40,956 bases of DNA, taken from NCBI GenBank assembly GCA_903847405.1, contig CAINDP010000188.1:1-40956 (forward strand). Direction: 5' to 3'. Origin of the DNA: an uncultured Myxococcales bacterium. GTDB taxonomy: Bacteria > Myxococcota_A > UBA9042 > DTJE01. The position numbers and the translations under genes are program-made. Position 1 is the stretch's first letter; every line of letters starts with the position of its first letter. Below the pieces are notes generated by a model. It did not search any database. It saw nothing but the letters and a program-made list of their open reading frames with translations, and had not been told where the DNA came from. This document shows, piece after piece, positions 32,316 to 40,517 of the stretch.

Positions 32316-33581
32316 GTGCCCGGTCGGCTCTTTGTCGGGGTGATGGCCGGAGTGATGTGCGGGCTGGTGGCCTGTTCGTCGCCGGGGCCCGACCCCGACC
32401 CGCTGACCGGCGTGGTGCGCGGCTCCCTTTCCTACCAGGCCCGCCTCCCGACCGTCCGCAACGGCACCCTCAACCTGGATCGCGTCGAAACGCTGCCGGC
32501 CGCCGGCGTGCTGGCGCTGGTGGTGGACGCGGACGGCTCGGTCATGGGCTCGGGCCGCCTGGGCGACGACGGGACGTTCGCCATCGACGTCCTCCCGGCG
32601 CCGAACGGGGACGAGCGCGTCATCTTCACGACCTTGTGGAGTGCGGCCCCGGACGGCGGGCGCGTGGACCTGGCGATCCTGAACGGCCCGGGCGGCACCC
32701 CCGGCACGGTCCGTTCGAACCCCTGGGCCTGGAGCGCGGCGGTCCCCGGCGACGGTGACGCGGGCGGCCTGACCATCGGCGAGGAGCAGGGCTCGGGCGC
32801 CATGTACCTGTTCCTGTTCGTGCGTGCGGCGATGCAGGTCATCCAGGCGGACCTGTGCGGCGGGGACGAATCGTGCCTGCGCCCCCTGGCCGTCCTGTGG
32901 CATCCTGGCGCGGCCTGGACGTGCGGTTCGTGCTTTGACCGCAACGCGACGCAGCAGGTCGGCCAGGGCGACAGCCTGACGCTGGAGCAGTCGATCTTCG
33001 TCGGCGGCCAGGACGGCGGCGCCTCGGCCTGGGGATACGCCGTGGTCCTGCACGAACTGGGGCACTACGCCGCCGCGAACTGGTCCCGGGACGATTCCCC
33101 CGGGGGCCCCCACGGCTATGGCGAACGCCTGCCGCCGCCCTTCGCCTGGAGCGAAGGCTGGGCCTCGTTCTTCGCAGTCAGCACGTTCGGCCAGTGGACC
33201 CAGGACCCCTTCCCCCTTTACTGGGACATCCAGGGCGGGACCTCGGTGTGGGTCGATTACGAGAAGGCCAACTACACGGGCGGCAACCTGCAGAGGCCCG
33301 ACCCCATGGGCCCGATGGATCAGGACCTGGACGAGTCCTACGTGGCCTGCATGATCTGGCGCCTGTGGGACGGCGGCCACGGCGGCGCCGGCCTGGGCAC
33401 CGCGCCGATCTTCGACGCGTTCGGATCCCGGCGGATCCGGGACTTCGACCGGGGCGCGACGGGCGCCGACTTCGTGGACTTCGTGGACGCGCTGACGTGT
33501 GCCGGCCCCGGCGGCCCGGTCCCGCGGACCGTGAAAGAGGGCATGGGCTTCCCGTACGACGACAGGCCCTTGTGTCCGTGA
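32316..33581 (+). CDS. Putative lipoprotein metalloprotease (HELGH)
   Basis: A 421-residue lipoprotein starting at GTG 32316 behind GGGGAGG. A leader of 19 residues ends in LVAC, with Cys20 for lipidation, so it is probably anchored in the outer membrane. Residues 31-150 look like a beta-rich domain. LHELGH (His246, Glu247, His250) is a zinc-protease motif, and WSEGWASFF 30 residues on offers Glu280 as third ligand, giving a gluzincin-like arrangement. The frame is open further upstream but the lipobox and ribosome site fix the start. Several Cys later in the protein could form disulfides. I cannot assign a peptidase family. It leads a plus-strand unit under the TTGCGA-N17-TAGAAT promoter. 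Confidence 0.72.
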   Translation: MPGRLFVGVMAGVMCGLVACSSPGPDPDPLTGVVRGSLSYQARLPTVRNGTLNLDRVETLPAAGVLALVVDADGSVMGSGRLGDDGTFAIDVLPAPNGDERVIFTTLWSAAPDGGRVDLAILNGPGGTPGTVRSNPWAWSAAVPGDGDAGGLTIGEEQGSGAMYLFLFVRAAMQVIQADLCGGDESCLRPLAVLWHPGAAWTCGSCFDRNATQQVGQGDSLTLEQSIFVGGQDGGASAWGYAVVLHELGHYAAANWSRDDSPGGPHGYGERLPPPFAWSEGWASFFAVSTFGQWTQDPFPLYWDIQGGTSVWVDYEKANYTGGNLQRPDPMGPMDQDLDESYVACMIWRLWDGGHGGAGLGTAPIFDAFGSRRIRDFDRGATGADFVDFVDALTCAGPGGPVPRTVKEGMGFPYDDRPLCP

Positions 33582-33619
33582 CGATGTCGGCGAAAATGAG
33601 GCCGCGCGTGGAGGCGGGG

Positions 33620-34144
33620 ATGTTCCGGGTTGTGGCGACGATGGTTCTGGTGACGGTCGTGACCGTGGGGGCCTTCCCGGCCCTGGCGGCCCCCGTTGCG
33701 AGCACCCAGGCGCCGCCCCCGCTGGCGCTGGCCGTCACGGCCGCGGCCGACGGCGACGTGGTCGAAGTCACCGCGACCGTGTCGATGCGGGGACGCCTGC
33801 CCGCGGACCCGGTCCTGCGGGTGCAACTGCCCGACGGCGCGCGCCTTCAGGAAGGCGCAGCGGAAGAAATCCTGGCGCGCCCGATCGATGGCGATGACCG
33901 TGCATCGGAAACCGACATCGTCCGCCGTTTCGTGGTGCGCGGCCTGGGCTCCGGGCGCCTCCACCTGACCGCCGACGCCCTCTCCCCGGCCTCGGGGGCC
34001 CACGCCCAGGCCGCGTGGCCGCCCCTCCAGACCGCCGCACTGCACGCGGCCCCCACCCCCGAACGAATCCCGCCCGTGATCGTGGGCGGCGTCCGGATCG
34101 ACCAGGCGATCCCCCTGGAACCCGCGAAGAGGCACGACCCATGA
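33620..34144 (+). CDS. Exported beta-rich protein of unknown function
   Basis: A 174-residue protein that starts at ATG 33620 with GGAGG 5 bp upstream. A signal peptide (MFRVVATMVLVTVVTVGAFPALA) is followed by alternating hydrophobic strands (DGDVVEVTATVSM, DPVLRVQLPDGARL, DIVRRFVVRGLGSGRLHLTADAL), suggesting an Ig-like sandwich. In-frame ATGs at 33584 and 33596 have no good site and would lengthen the basic N-terminus. It follows the lipoprotease by 38 bp, and its stop overlaps the PIG-L start (ATGA). Function not recognised. Confidence 0.65.
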   Translation: MFRVVATMVLVTVVTVGAFPALAAPVASTQAPPPLALAVTAAADGDVVEVTATVSMRGRLPADPVLRVQLPDGARLQEGAAEEILARPIDGDDRASETDIVRRFVVRGLGSGRLHLTADALSPASGAHAQAAWPPLQTAALHAAPTPERIPPVIVGGVRIDQAIPLEPAKRHDP

Positions 34145-35046
34145 TGCGCTTCCCGAAGTCCCGCGTGTCCCCCTGGCCCGGCCAGGTGCTGTCCCCCACC
34201 ACCCGCACCCTGGTGGTGCTGGCCCACCCCGACGACGAAATCGCCTGCGGCGGCCTGGCCCAGCGCCTGCCCCTGACGGCGCGCTTCCTGTGGGTGACCG
34301 ACGGCGACGGCCTGGCGGAAGCGGCCGGCATGCGGCGCCCCGAGTACGCGTCCGCCCGGCGCCTGGAAAGCGAGGCCGCGATGGCCACCCTGGGCATCAC
34401 CCCGGACCGCCTGCGCTTCCTGGGCAACAGCGAGGTCGAAATCTTCGAAACGCTGGCCCGGTGCGCGGCGAAACCCAACGCCCGCCACGACGTGTTCGAG
34501 CACGCCCGCTCCCTGGGCCGCCAGATCACGGCCGAAGTCCTGGCCTTCCGCCCCGAGGTCGTGTTCACCGTGGGCTGGCAGGGCGCCCATCCCATCCACG
34601 ACCTGGTCCACCTGCTGGTCCGCGCCTCGCTGGCGCAACTGCCCGACACGCAGCTGTTCGAAATGCCGCTGTTTGACGCCTGGGGCGTGGTGCCGTTGCG
34701 CTTCCCCCCGTGGCACGACGGCCCGGTCCACGAGGTCCGCCTGACGCCCGACGAAGCCGCCGCCAAGCGCCGCATGACGCGCTGCTGGCCCTCCCAGGAC
34801 GTCGTCCTCAAGCCCATCGAAACCGTGGTCGCCGTCGCGGGCCGCATCGCCGGCCTGGCAGGCCACCGCTTCGACCTGGATTCCCTGCTGGCGATCGAGC
34901 GCTTCGCCCCCGTCCCCCGGGACCGCAACTACGTGAAAAGCCCCCACGGCATGGAATTCCTGGACTACCCCCTGGACCGCTGGCAGGGCGCGCGCATTTC
35001 GCATTCCGCGTCGATCGCGCCGATTGCGCAGGCGTTGGCGTCGTAG
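34141..35046 (+). CDS. PIG-L family deacetylase (LmbE-like)
   Basis: A 301-residue protein with VLAHPDDEIACGG (residues 26-38), the zinc-binding AHPDDE motif of PIG-L/LmbE enzymes that remove N-acetyl groups from sugars such as GlcNAc. A second His-rich point, GAHPIHDLVH, supplies a third ligand. There is no signal peptide. ATG 34141 overlaps the stop of the previous gene by 4 nt, so it is translationally coupled. Residues 200-280 are less conserved. Its substrate could be an acetamido sugar of the neighbouring glycan or a small thiol glycoside. Function is inferred at family level. Confidence 0.87.
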   Translation: MMRFPKSRVSPWPGQVLSPTTRTLVVLAHPDDEIACGGLAQRLPLTARFLWVTDGDGLAEAAGMRRPEYASARRLESEAAMATLGITPDRLRFLGNSEVEIFETLARCAAKPNARHDVFEHARSLGRQITAEVLAFRPEVVFTVGWQGAHPIHDLVHLLVRASLAQLPDTQLFEMPLFDAWGVVPLRFPPWHDGPVHEVRLTPDEAAAKRRMTRCWPSQDVVLKPIETVVAVAGRIAGLAGHRFDLDSLLAIERFAPVPRDRNYVKSPHGMEFLDYPLDRWQGARISHSASIAPIAQALAS

Positions 35047-35136
35047 GGCGGGGTCGGGTCGCGGTGATTCTTCGCGTGTACCGTCAGGCCGAGCCTTCCT
35101 CGGTCCAGCGTTGAAAGGTCTGCCCGATTCCAGAAT

Positions 35137-35508
35137 TCATTGAGCCAACCGAGTCCTGGACCAGCGTATGGCGCTCCACACAACGATCGCCAGTGCAGCG
35201 AGGAACCGTAGCCCCGTAAGACCCAGATACTGCCCGACAATCGCCCCTCTGACTGCCACAGCAATCAACACATAACTGCCGCCAACCGCCTCCACCCGTT
35301 TTGGCGTGATCCAGGTCTTCCAGCGTGTCCGGGTCAGCCAACGTATGCTCACCCAAACTGCCAGTGCGTAGAGCAAGCCAACCAACGCACCCTCCAGAAT
35401 CGAATACTCGCCCACGAGGCAACCGCCGACTGCAGGAATGCTGACGATCCCTGACACAAACAGTGGGGAATCGAAGACTCCCGCGACAACAGAAAGAGCG
35501 CGTTTCAT
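35137..35508 (-). CDS. Small membrane protein, unknown
   Basis: A 123-residue protein with three or four hydrophobic helices and basic loops (RWLTRTRWKTW, RWSRTRLAQ). It has no motif I recognise. ATG 35508 has GGAGGGAG 7 bp upstream; an earlier TTG is in frame but less likely. The base composition here is lower in GC than in the flanking genes, and codon use is less biased, which suggests recent transfer. It lies at the left end of a toxin-antitoxin patch. It may be part of the accessory module or an unrelated import. Confidence 0.55.
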   Translation of the reverse strand: MKRALSVVAGVFDSPLFVSGIVSIPAVGGCLVGEYSILEGALVGLLYALAVWVSIRWLTRTRWKTWITPKRVEAVGGSYVLIAVAVRGAIVGQYLGLTGLRFLAALAIVVWSAIRWSRTRLAQ

Positions 35509-35545
35509 AAATCTCACTCCCTCCTCGCTTATGGACAACTTCCGG

Positions 35546-35761
35546 CTAAGCTCCCAATACCCGTTCCACCGATAGGCGCGGCACGTCGAAGTGGAAGAGG
35601 TTGAGGGCAGTTCCGCCCTTCAGGGCGATCCGGGTCTTCAGGAACGGGTGGCTGTGCAAGGCATCGAGGAGGGCCATCAGGCGGATGACCTTCTCGAGCG
35701 GCTCGGCGCCGAAACCGGTCGCCGCGACGGCGCCAGCCAGCGACTGGGGTGTCAGGTTCAT
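35546..35761 (-). pseudogene. abiEii: Truncated AbiEii-type nucleotidyltransferase toxin
   Basis: A 71-residue remnant. LEKVIRLMALLDALHSHPFLKT followed by RIALKGGTALNLF and RLSV is the start of AbiEii/AbiGii toxins, which are usually about 250-300 residues. In intact members RLSV continues into a DxD metal-binding pair; here it switches to ERVLGA and stops. The loss therefore begins at the catalytic site and removes about three quarters of the protein. The ATG at 35761 overlaps the stop of the antitoxin gene by 4 nt, the usual arrangement. The product should be inactive as a nucleotidyltransferase. Confidence 0.8.
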
Positions 35762-36564
35762 GTGACCTCCGCCCAGGTCCGACGAAGCACCCGTTCGGGT
35801 ACGATGAGGTTCCAGCGGTTCATCAACCTGCCGGGCTCGCGCCTGCCCCGCTCCAGGTACAGGGGCCGGGCCGGGATGCGCTGGTGCAGCCGGTCCAGGT
35901 GACGATCCTCCACCATCAACTCCTCGCGGTGCTGTTCCAGGTAGAAGCCGACCTTGGCGACGGTCACCGCCGAGCCGAGTTTGAACGCGTAGTCGATCAC
36001 CGCGTCCAGGTCGAAGAACTCCACGGCTTCCAGCGAGCGCCAGATTTCCTCCCAGCCCCCGCCGTGCCGCGGAGCATCCAGGACATCGACCAGGGTCCGT
36101 TCCAGGGTGGTCACCCGCACGGTGGCTCCGTTGCGGGGCATCACCAGGATTCCGCCCCCCTGGTCGGGCAGCAGCCGAAGTGGCGGGGGCACGGGCACCG
36201 GCACGAACTCCGACCCGCCGAACACGAACGGCTTGGCGCGGGTGCAGGTCAGGAAGGGCACCCTGCGAGCCAGCGAATGCGCCCTGCCGTGAAACTGGAG
36301 CGCGCCGTGGTAGGCGACGACGCCGTCCGGGGCGACCAGGCTTGCCACGACATAGGGGTCGACCGCCACCGTCCCCGGGGTCTGGCCCCGGGGAACCACT
36401 GCGTACAGGCCCCGTCGGATGCGCAGCAGGTTCCCCGCACGAACGTGCTGCTTGAGGGCTTCCATGCTGCTCGCCGGCCGGAAGGCGTCCCCTTCCCGGT
36501 GGGCCGACGCGAAATCGTCGAATCGGAAGACCGGGTGGGCGGCGAAGTAGTCGAGCGGCTTCAT
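35758..36564 (-). CDS. abiEi: AbiEi-type antitoxin (type IV TA)
   Basis: A 268-residue protein with the AbiEi layout. The N-terminal third is a winged helix (KPLDYFAAHPVFRFDDFASAH, RRGLYAVVPRGQ), and the remainder is the C-terminal antitoxin domain (VAYHGALQFHGRAHS, RVTTLERTLVDVLDAPRHGGG). AbiEi binds inverted repeats at its own promoter and counteracts AbiEii. ATG 36564 is chosen, although its ribosome site is weak; the open frame extends further upstream. The protein appears full length while the partner toxin is truncated. Transcription is minus, towards the remnant. Confidence 0.82.
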   Translation of the reverse strand: MKPLDYFAAHPVFRFDDFASAHREGDAFRPASSMEALKQHVRAGNLLRIRRGLYAVVPRGQTPGTVAVDPYVVASLVAPDGVVAYHGALQFHGRAHSLARRVPFLTCTRAKPFVFGGSEFVPVPVPPPLRLLPDQGGGILVMPRNGATVRVTTLERTLVDVLDAPRHGGGWEEIWRSLEAVEFFDLDAVIDYAFKLGSAVTVAKVGFYLEQHREELMVEDRHLDRLHQRIPARPLYLERGRREPGRLMNRWNLIVPERVLRRTWAEVT

Positions 36565-36809
36565 GAGACTTGCCGTTTCCACCTTCAACAGGGGTGGATG
36601 ATACCTGTTCCGGAGATGAGTGGCAACTTCCGGCCCATTCCAGCCGACCTCGTTCGCTCCCGACGCAGACTGTATCCGAAGAAGGACCGCGTCAGATGGG
36701 TTGGGAGGAACTCGATCGTCGAACCAAAGCCGCAGGGCTTCGCCCCGTGAAGCCTGATCGACCCTGCGCAATCAATTGCGCACCCCAGTGGACACGTCGA
36801 TCGGGTCGG

Positions 36810-37067
36810 TCAGCGGTAGACCTCACGACGATGACCAACCTTCACGACGATCACCACCAGCACCCGGTCCTGGACCTGGTACGTCACGCGGTAGTCGCCG
36901 ATCCGGATCCGGAAGATGTCCCTGAGCCCCGTCATCTTGACGCAGCCGCTCGGGCGAGGATCGTCGGCCAGTGCCTGGATCGCTGCCTTGATTCGGCCTT
37001 TATGCGGCTCCGCAACCGCAGCAAGTTCCCTGGCCGCGGCACGGGGGATATCGATTCGATACGACAT
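36810..37067 (-). CDS. relE: RelE/ParE-family toxin
   Basis: An 85-residue toxin of the RelE/ParE superfamily: a helical hairpin (PRAAARELAAVAEPHKGRI, AIQALADDPRP), then strands with FRIRIGDYRVTYQVQD and VVIVVKVGHRREVYR. The Arg and Tyr of GDYRVTY and the C-terminal RREVYR are the usual catalytic or conserved points of RelE mRNA interferases. ATG 37067 directly abuts the stop of the upstream antitoxin gene. It is expected to cleave ribosome-bound mRNA unless neutralised. ParE activity cannot be excluded. Confidence 0.87.
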   Translation of the reverse strand: MSYRIDIPRAAARELAAVAEPHKGRIKAAIQALADDPRPSGCVKMTGLRDIFRIRIGDYRVTYQVQDRVLVVIVVKVGHRREVYR

Positions 37068-37292
37068 TCAGATCCCGAATTCACGGCAGGCCGTTTCGAA
37101 CGGGATCGGCTTGTCGTCAGGGTCGTTGAGGCGGCTGCGGATCTGGGCCGCCTCTTCTGGAGTCGGCTCTTCGGCGGGGATGCTCGCCTGCCGGCGGCGC
37201 GCGAGTTTTCGGCCGATCATGACGAGCAGGCCGGCGTCCTCGTCGCTCAACTGGTCGGCCAACCGCTTCAACTGCGTCTTCGCGGGGCTCAC
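37068..37292 (-). CDS. Small antitoxin-like protein partnering the RelE toxin
   Basis: A 74-residue charged protein encoded immediately before the toxin, stop and start touching (TGA-ATG). The start is GTG 37292 with GGAGA 7 bp upstream. Its first half is helical and basic (KTQLKRLADQLSDEDAGLLVMIGRKLARRR), and its second half is acidic and Pro-rich, a common layout for antitoxins that wrap the toxin. It does not show a clear RHH or AbrB motif, so the DNA-binding class is uncertain. A TAAAAT -10-like box at 37329-37324 lies upstream. Confidence 0.72.
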   Translation of the reverse strand: MSPAKTQLKRLADQLSDEDAGLLVMIGRKLARRRQASIPAEEPTPEEAAQIRSRLNDPDDKPIPFETACREFGI

Positions 37293-37660
37293 GGGCGTGT
37301 CTCCATCTGCCAGGTTCCGTTACATTTTATCGCATTCCGCCGTCGTGCGCCACATGTGCCTCGCCAGAACTCCAGGCAGGCCGTCGTGCAGATGAACAGC
37401 AGATCCACCCCTATTCAGGACCCCGCCGTCCTCCTCGCCTGTCGGCCACGACGTCCATGCGGTCGCTGCGTGCGGCGCCACTTCGACGCATCGATGTTCT
37501 GGAAGTGGGCATCCACACTACCGCCTGCCCTCGCCCACCCCGCCAACCCGCCTGCCTGCGGCCCCGCCCGTCGCCGCCCCTCCAAACCACCCCCTCCAAT
37601 TGACCCCCGCACCCGACAGGCGTATCCTCCGGGCGACTTTTTCCCTCCCTGGAGGAACGC
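37293..37660. other. Intergenic stretch without a convincing gene
   Basis: This 368-bp gap between the antitoxin and the lipoprotein holds a possible antitoxin promoter at its left end (TAAAAT at 37329-37324, minus) and a good plus-strand promoter at 37600-37628. The middle has open frames on both strands, but none with a ribosome site or recognisable product. I see no tRNA, repeat or terminator hairpin in it. Confidence 0.5.
37600..37628 (+). promoter_or_regulatory. Sigma-70-like promoter for the lipoprotein gene
   Basis: TTGACC (37600-37605), a 17-bp spacer and TATCCT (37623-37628) lie 32 bp upstream of the ATG at 37661, with GGAGGA between. Confidence 0.6.
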
Positions 37661-39520
37661 ATGAAAGTGAATTCCCTTCGTTGGTTCGCGGTGCTGGCGA
37701 CGGTCATGGCGCTGGTCGCGACCACGGCGTGCAAGAAGAAGGACGGCGCGGCGGACGCTGCGGCCAAGGGCCCGCTGAAGGCCGAGGTCGGCGTCGTGGC
37801 GATGCCCGTGGACATCCTGGGCTTCGCCGGCGCGAAGTCGATGGACGACCTGACCGGCGTGATCACGTCGATCGCCACCAAGTTCGCGCCGGAGCTGGGC
37901 GCGATGATCGGCGCGCAGATCCCGGCGATGCTGCAGGGCAAGGTCCTGGGCGTCAAGAACCTGTCCTGGCTGGACACCCAGAAGCCGGTCAAGATCGTCG
38001 TGCTGGACTACAAGAAGTTCAACAAGCCGATGGTCATCCTGCTGCCCTTCAAGACCAAGGATCTGCTGACCGCGGCCCTGCCGGACAACAAGACGCCCGG
38101 CACCCCGGACAACGAAACGAAGTTCGCGTCGCCGAACGGCACGCCCCTGTTCCTGAACGTGATCGGCGACTACGCCGTCTTCACGCTGGAAGACAAGGCG
38201 TTCGCCACGGCCAAGGCCTTCCTGGAAGGCGACTTCGCGCGGTACGCATTTGCCGAGCCCCTGGACATCCAGATGTCCTCGGTGAACCTGCAGCAGGTCG
38301 CCGCCGTGGAACTGGCCGGCATCAAGGACACCCTGGCCCAGAACCTGGCCGCCACGCCCGCCACGGCGGCGATGCCCGGCATGTCCGACCTGATCAAGAA
38401 GGAAGTCGACCTGATGCTGGACGTCCTGAAGCAGACCCAGATCCTGCGCCTGGCCCTGCAGTGGGACAACGCGGACCTGACCCTGCTGGCGTCGCTGAAG
38501 GTGATCGAGGGTCAGGGCCTGGCGAAGTTCGCGGCCGAAACGCTGAACCGCAAGATGGAGCTGTACAAGACGTTCCCCGGCGACGCGTGGCTGGTGTTCG
38601 CCAGCAACGTGGACCCGAAGATCTTCGCCGGCTGGAGCGAACTGGGCTTCGATTTCTGGTCGAAGTCCCTGGTCCTGACCCCCGAGGAAACCGCGAAGCT
38701 GAAGGAACTGTCCACCCAGGCGATGGACGTCCAGACGGGCGACAACGCGCTGTACTTCGGCCGCGAGGGCGAGTTCCCGCTGCGCGTGCTGACGGCCACC
38801 GCGGTCAAGGACGGCGCCAAGGCCAAGGCCCTGACATACGCCCTGTACGGCATGCTGATGAGCAAGGCGGGCGTGGTCATCGAAAAGAACGCCGGCCCCG
38901 AACTGAAGGCCCTGCCGAAGCTGGACTGGACCTCGATGACGACCCTGATCGCCGGCCTGGCGCCGGTCCTGGCCACCACGGGCGTGTCCATGAACATCAA
39001 GGACGCGACCGCGGGCGACCTGACCGCCGACGTGCTGGAAGTCGGCGTGGACTACTCGAAGGTCCCCGGCGCCTCCTCGGGCGAAATGGAGCGCGTCGCC
39101 AAGATGATCGGCAACAAGGTCACGGGCGCCATCGCCTTCGACAAGAGCCGCATGTACTTCGGGTTCGGTCGTGACGCGGTCGCCGACCTGGGCAAGCTGT
39201 CCAAGGGCACCGTCGCCGGCGCCTCGCCCCTGACCGCCGTCATCGACAAGTCGGGCTTCACGCCGGCCATCGCCGCGTGGCTGTCCGTGGTCGACCTGCT
39301 GAAGGTCATCGCCTACTTCGACGAAGCCTTCGCCGTGAACCTGCCCGGCCTGGCGACTGCCAAGACCGACGCGGGCGTGTCGCTGGTCATCGGCGGCCAC
39401 GCCGGCAACGTCGTGGACGCGCGCCTGTCGGTGCCCGTCGCGCGCATGGCCGACCTGCTGCCGAAGCCCGGCCAGCCCCCTGCGGGCGGCGCCCCGATCG
39501 CCCCCGCCCCGCGCCCGTAG
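37661..39520 (+). CDS. Large lipoprotein of unknown function
   Basis: A 619-residue lipoprotein. The leader MKVNSLRWFAVLATVM continues to a lipobox TTAC with Cys24, followed by KKKDG. Lys and Asp at +2 and beyond do not give an inner-membrane retention signal that I can call, so outer-membrane sorting is likely. The mature part alternates hydrophobic strands and helices without recognised catalytic motifs. Around residues 370-390 (REGEFPLRVLTATAVKDG) and 430-470 the pattern repeats loosely, hinting at duplicated domains. The C-terminus is a Pro/Ala tail. It resembles large substrate-less lipoproteins of the DUF3352 kind, but I cannot confirm that. ATG 37661 follows GGAGGA. It stands alone under a strong promoter. 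Confidence 0.72.
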   Translation: MKVNSLRWFAVLATVMALVATTACKKKDGAADAAAKGPLKAEVGVVAMPVDILGFAGAKSMDDLTGVITSIATKFAPELGAMIGAQIPAMLQGKVLGVKNLSWLDTQKPVKIVVLDYKKFNKPMVILLPFKTKDLLTAALPDNKTPGTPDNETKFASPNGTPLFLNVIGDYAVFTLEDKAFATAKAFLEGDFARYAFAEPLDIQMSSVNLQQVAAVELAGIKDTLAQNLAATPATAAMPGMSDLIKKEVDLMLDVLKQTQILRLALQWDNADLTLLASLKVIEGQGLAKFAAETLNRKMELYKTFPGDAWLVFASNVDPKIFAGWSELGFDFWSKSLVLTPEETAKLKELSTQAMDVQTGDNALYFGREGEFPLRVLTATAVKDGAKAKALTYALYGMLMSKAGVVIEKNAGPELKALPKLDWTSMTTLIAGLAPVLATTGVSMNIKDATAGDLTADVLEVGVDYSKVPGASSGEMERVAKMIGNKVTGAIAFDKSRMYFGFGRDAVADLGKLSKGTVAGASPLTAVIDKSGFTPAIAAWLSVVDLLKVIAYFDEAFAVNLPGLATAKTDAGVSLVIGGHAGNVVDARLSVPVARMADLLPKPGQPPAGGAPIAPAPRP

Positions 39521-39649
39521 TTGCCCCATTTCCCCTTGCCGTGACTGACGATTCCGCCCATCCCCCTGTCGCGTCCTCCCGTCTTGCGGCACCGTGTAGA
39601 CTGAGCCCATTTTCGAAACAGGCGGACCCTTTCGCCTCCGGGAGGACGC

Positions 39650-40477
39650 ATGGAAAAGGCGAACCTGGTGCTGACCATCCCCCAGGGTTCCGTCATCGCG
39701 ACCAGCCTGGGCATCGACGGCCTGGCGAAGCACCTGAGCCCCGGCTCGGGCAAGCATTTCCAGGGCCGTTCGATCTACCTGGACCTGGCCGTGAAGGACG
39801 GGCATGCCGCGTTCGACTACCTGGAACAGGGCGGCTGGCGCGATGCCCAGGGCGACACGAACGCGGCCCTCGCGGGCGTGCTGGCCGGCAAGCGGACCAA
39901 GACCGCGCTGTCGAATTCGGGGTTCGGACCGACGCCGCTGGACGCCTGCAAGGCGGCCTACATCATCAAGACAGGCGGGGAGGTCCTGCCGATGGAGCCC
40001 TTCGTCGATCTGATGCGGTTCGCCCCGGGGGAGTGCCCGGACGACCTGACGCCGCAGGCTATCGCGGGCCTCATCGGCACGCCCGAGCCGATCAACCGCA
40101 ACCCGCGGATGTACCTGGTGTTCGCGCCGATCGAACTGCTGGTGCTGAGCAACCTGACGCCGATCGAGTACGCCTGGTACGCGACGCGGCGCCCGGGCAA
40201 GGTCTTCCGGCACGTCTGTTTCGCGGAACTGAAGACGCTGCAGACCCAGTTGGCGGCCCACGCCCGGTACGCGGAATGCTTCAATGAAATCCTGGAAAGG
40301 CCCACGAAGAAGACCAAGACGGTGGCGGTGATGAACCTGCTGAACAGCGTCCCGTTCCAGGCCTGGGTCGGCTATGACCGCAAGGCCGAGGGCGGCCTGT
40401 ACTTCGGCGACCGCCAGCACCTCCGCATCGCGCGGTTCCCCGCAAGCCTGCCGGATACCTGGGAAAAGGCGCTCTAG
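39650..40477 (+). CDS. Soluble protein of unknown function
   Basis: A 275-residue protein, no signal peptide, mixed alpha/beta, starting at ATG 39650 with GGGAGGA. It opens with KANLVLTIPQGSVIATSLGIDGLAKHLSPG. The middle has two Cys (DACKAAY, GECPDD), and the C-terminal part has a VMNLLNSVPFQAWVGYDRKAEGG segment. None matches a family I know. A TAGACT box at 39597-39602 could be its -10. Its stop codon falls inside the repeat hairpin at 40476-40517, which may end its transcript. Codon use and spacing support a real gene. Confidence 0.65.
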   Translation: MEKANLVLTIPQGSVIATSLGIDGLAKHLSPGSGKHFQGRSIYLDLAVKDGHAAFDYLEQGGWRDAQGDTNAALAGVLAGKRTKTALSNSGFGPTPLDACKAAYIIKTGGEVLPMEPFVDLMRFAPGECPDDLTPQAIAGLIGTPEPINRNPRMYLVFAPIELLVLSNLTPIEYAWYATRRPGKVFRHVCFAELKTLQTQLAAHARYAECFNEILERPTKKTKTVAVMNLLNSVPFQAWVGYDRKAEGGLYFGDRQHLRIARFPASLPDTWEKAL

Positions 40478-40517
40478 AAAATGGGGACAGACACCGATTT
40501 CCCGTCCCCATTTTTCT
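40476..40517. repeat. Single AAATGGGGACAGACACC repeat hairpin between convergent genes
   Basis: AAAATGGGGAC (40478-40488) pairs with GTCCCCATTTT (40504-40514) over 11 bp with a 15-nt loop; flanking bases extend the similarity with a one-base offset. The stem is followed by T-rich sequence on both strands, as in a bidirectional terminator. It touches the stop codons of both flanking genes, so it fits exactly in the gap. Confidence 0.75.

Noticed and set aside
36570-37664. A 364-residue plus-strand open frame over the RelE module
   Set aside because: It is antisense to the toxin and antitoxin genes, and its product is Arg/Pro-rich without motifs.
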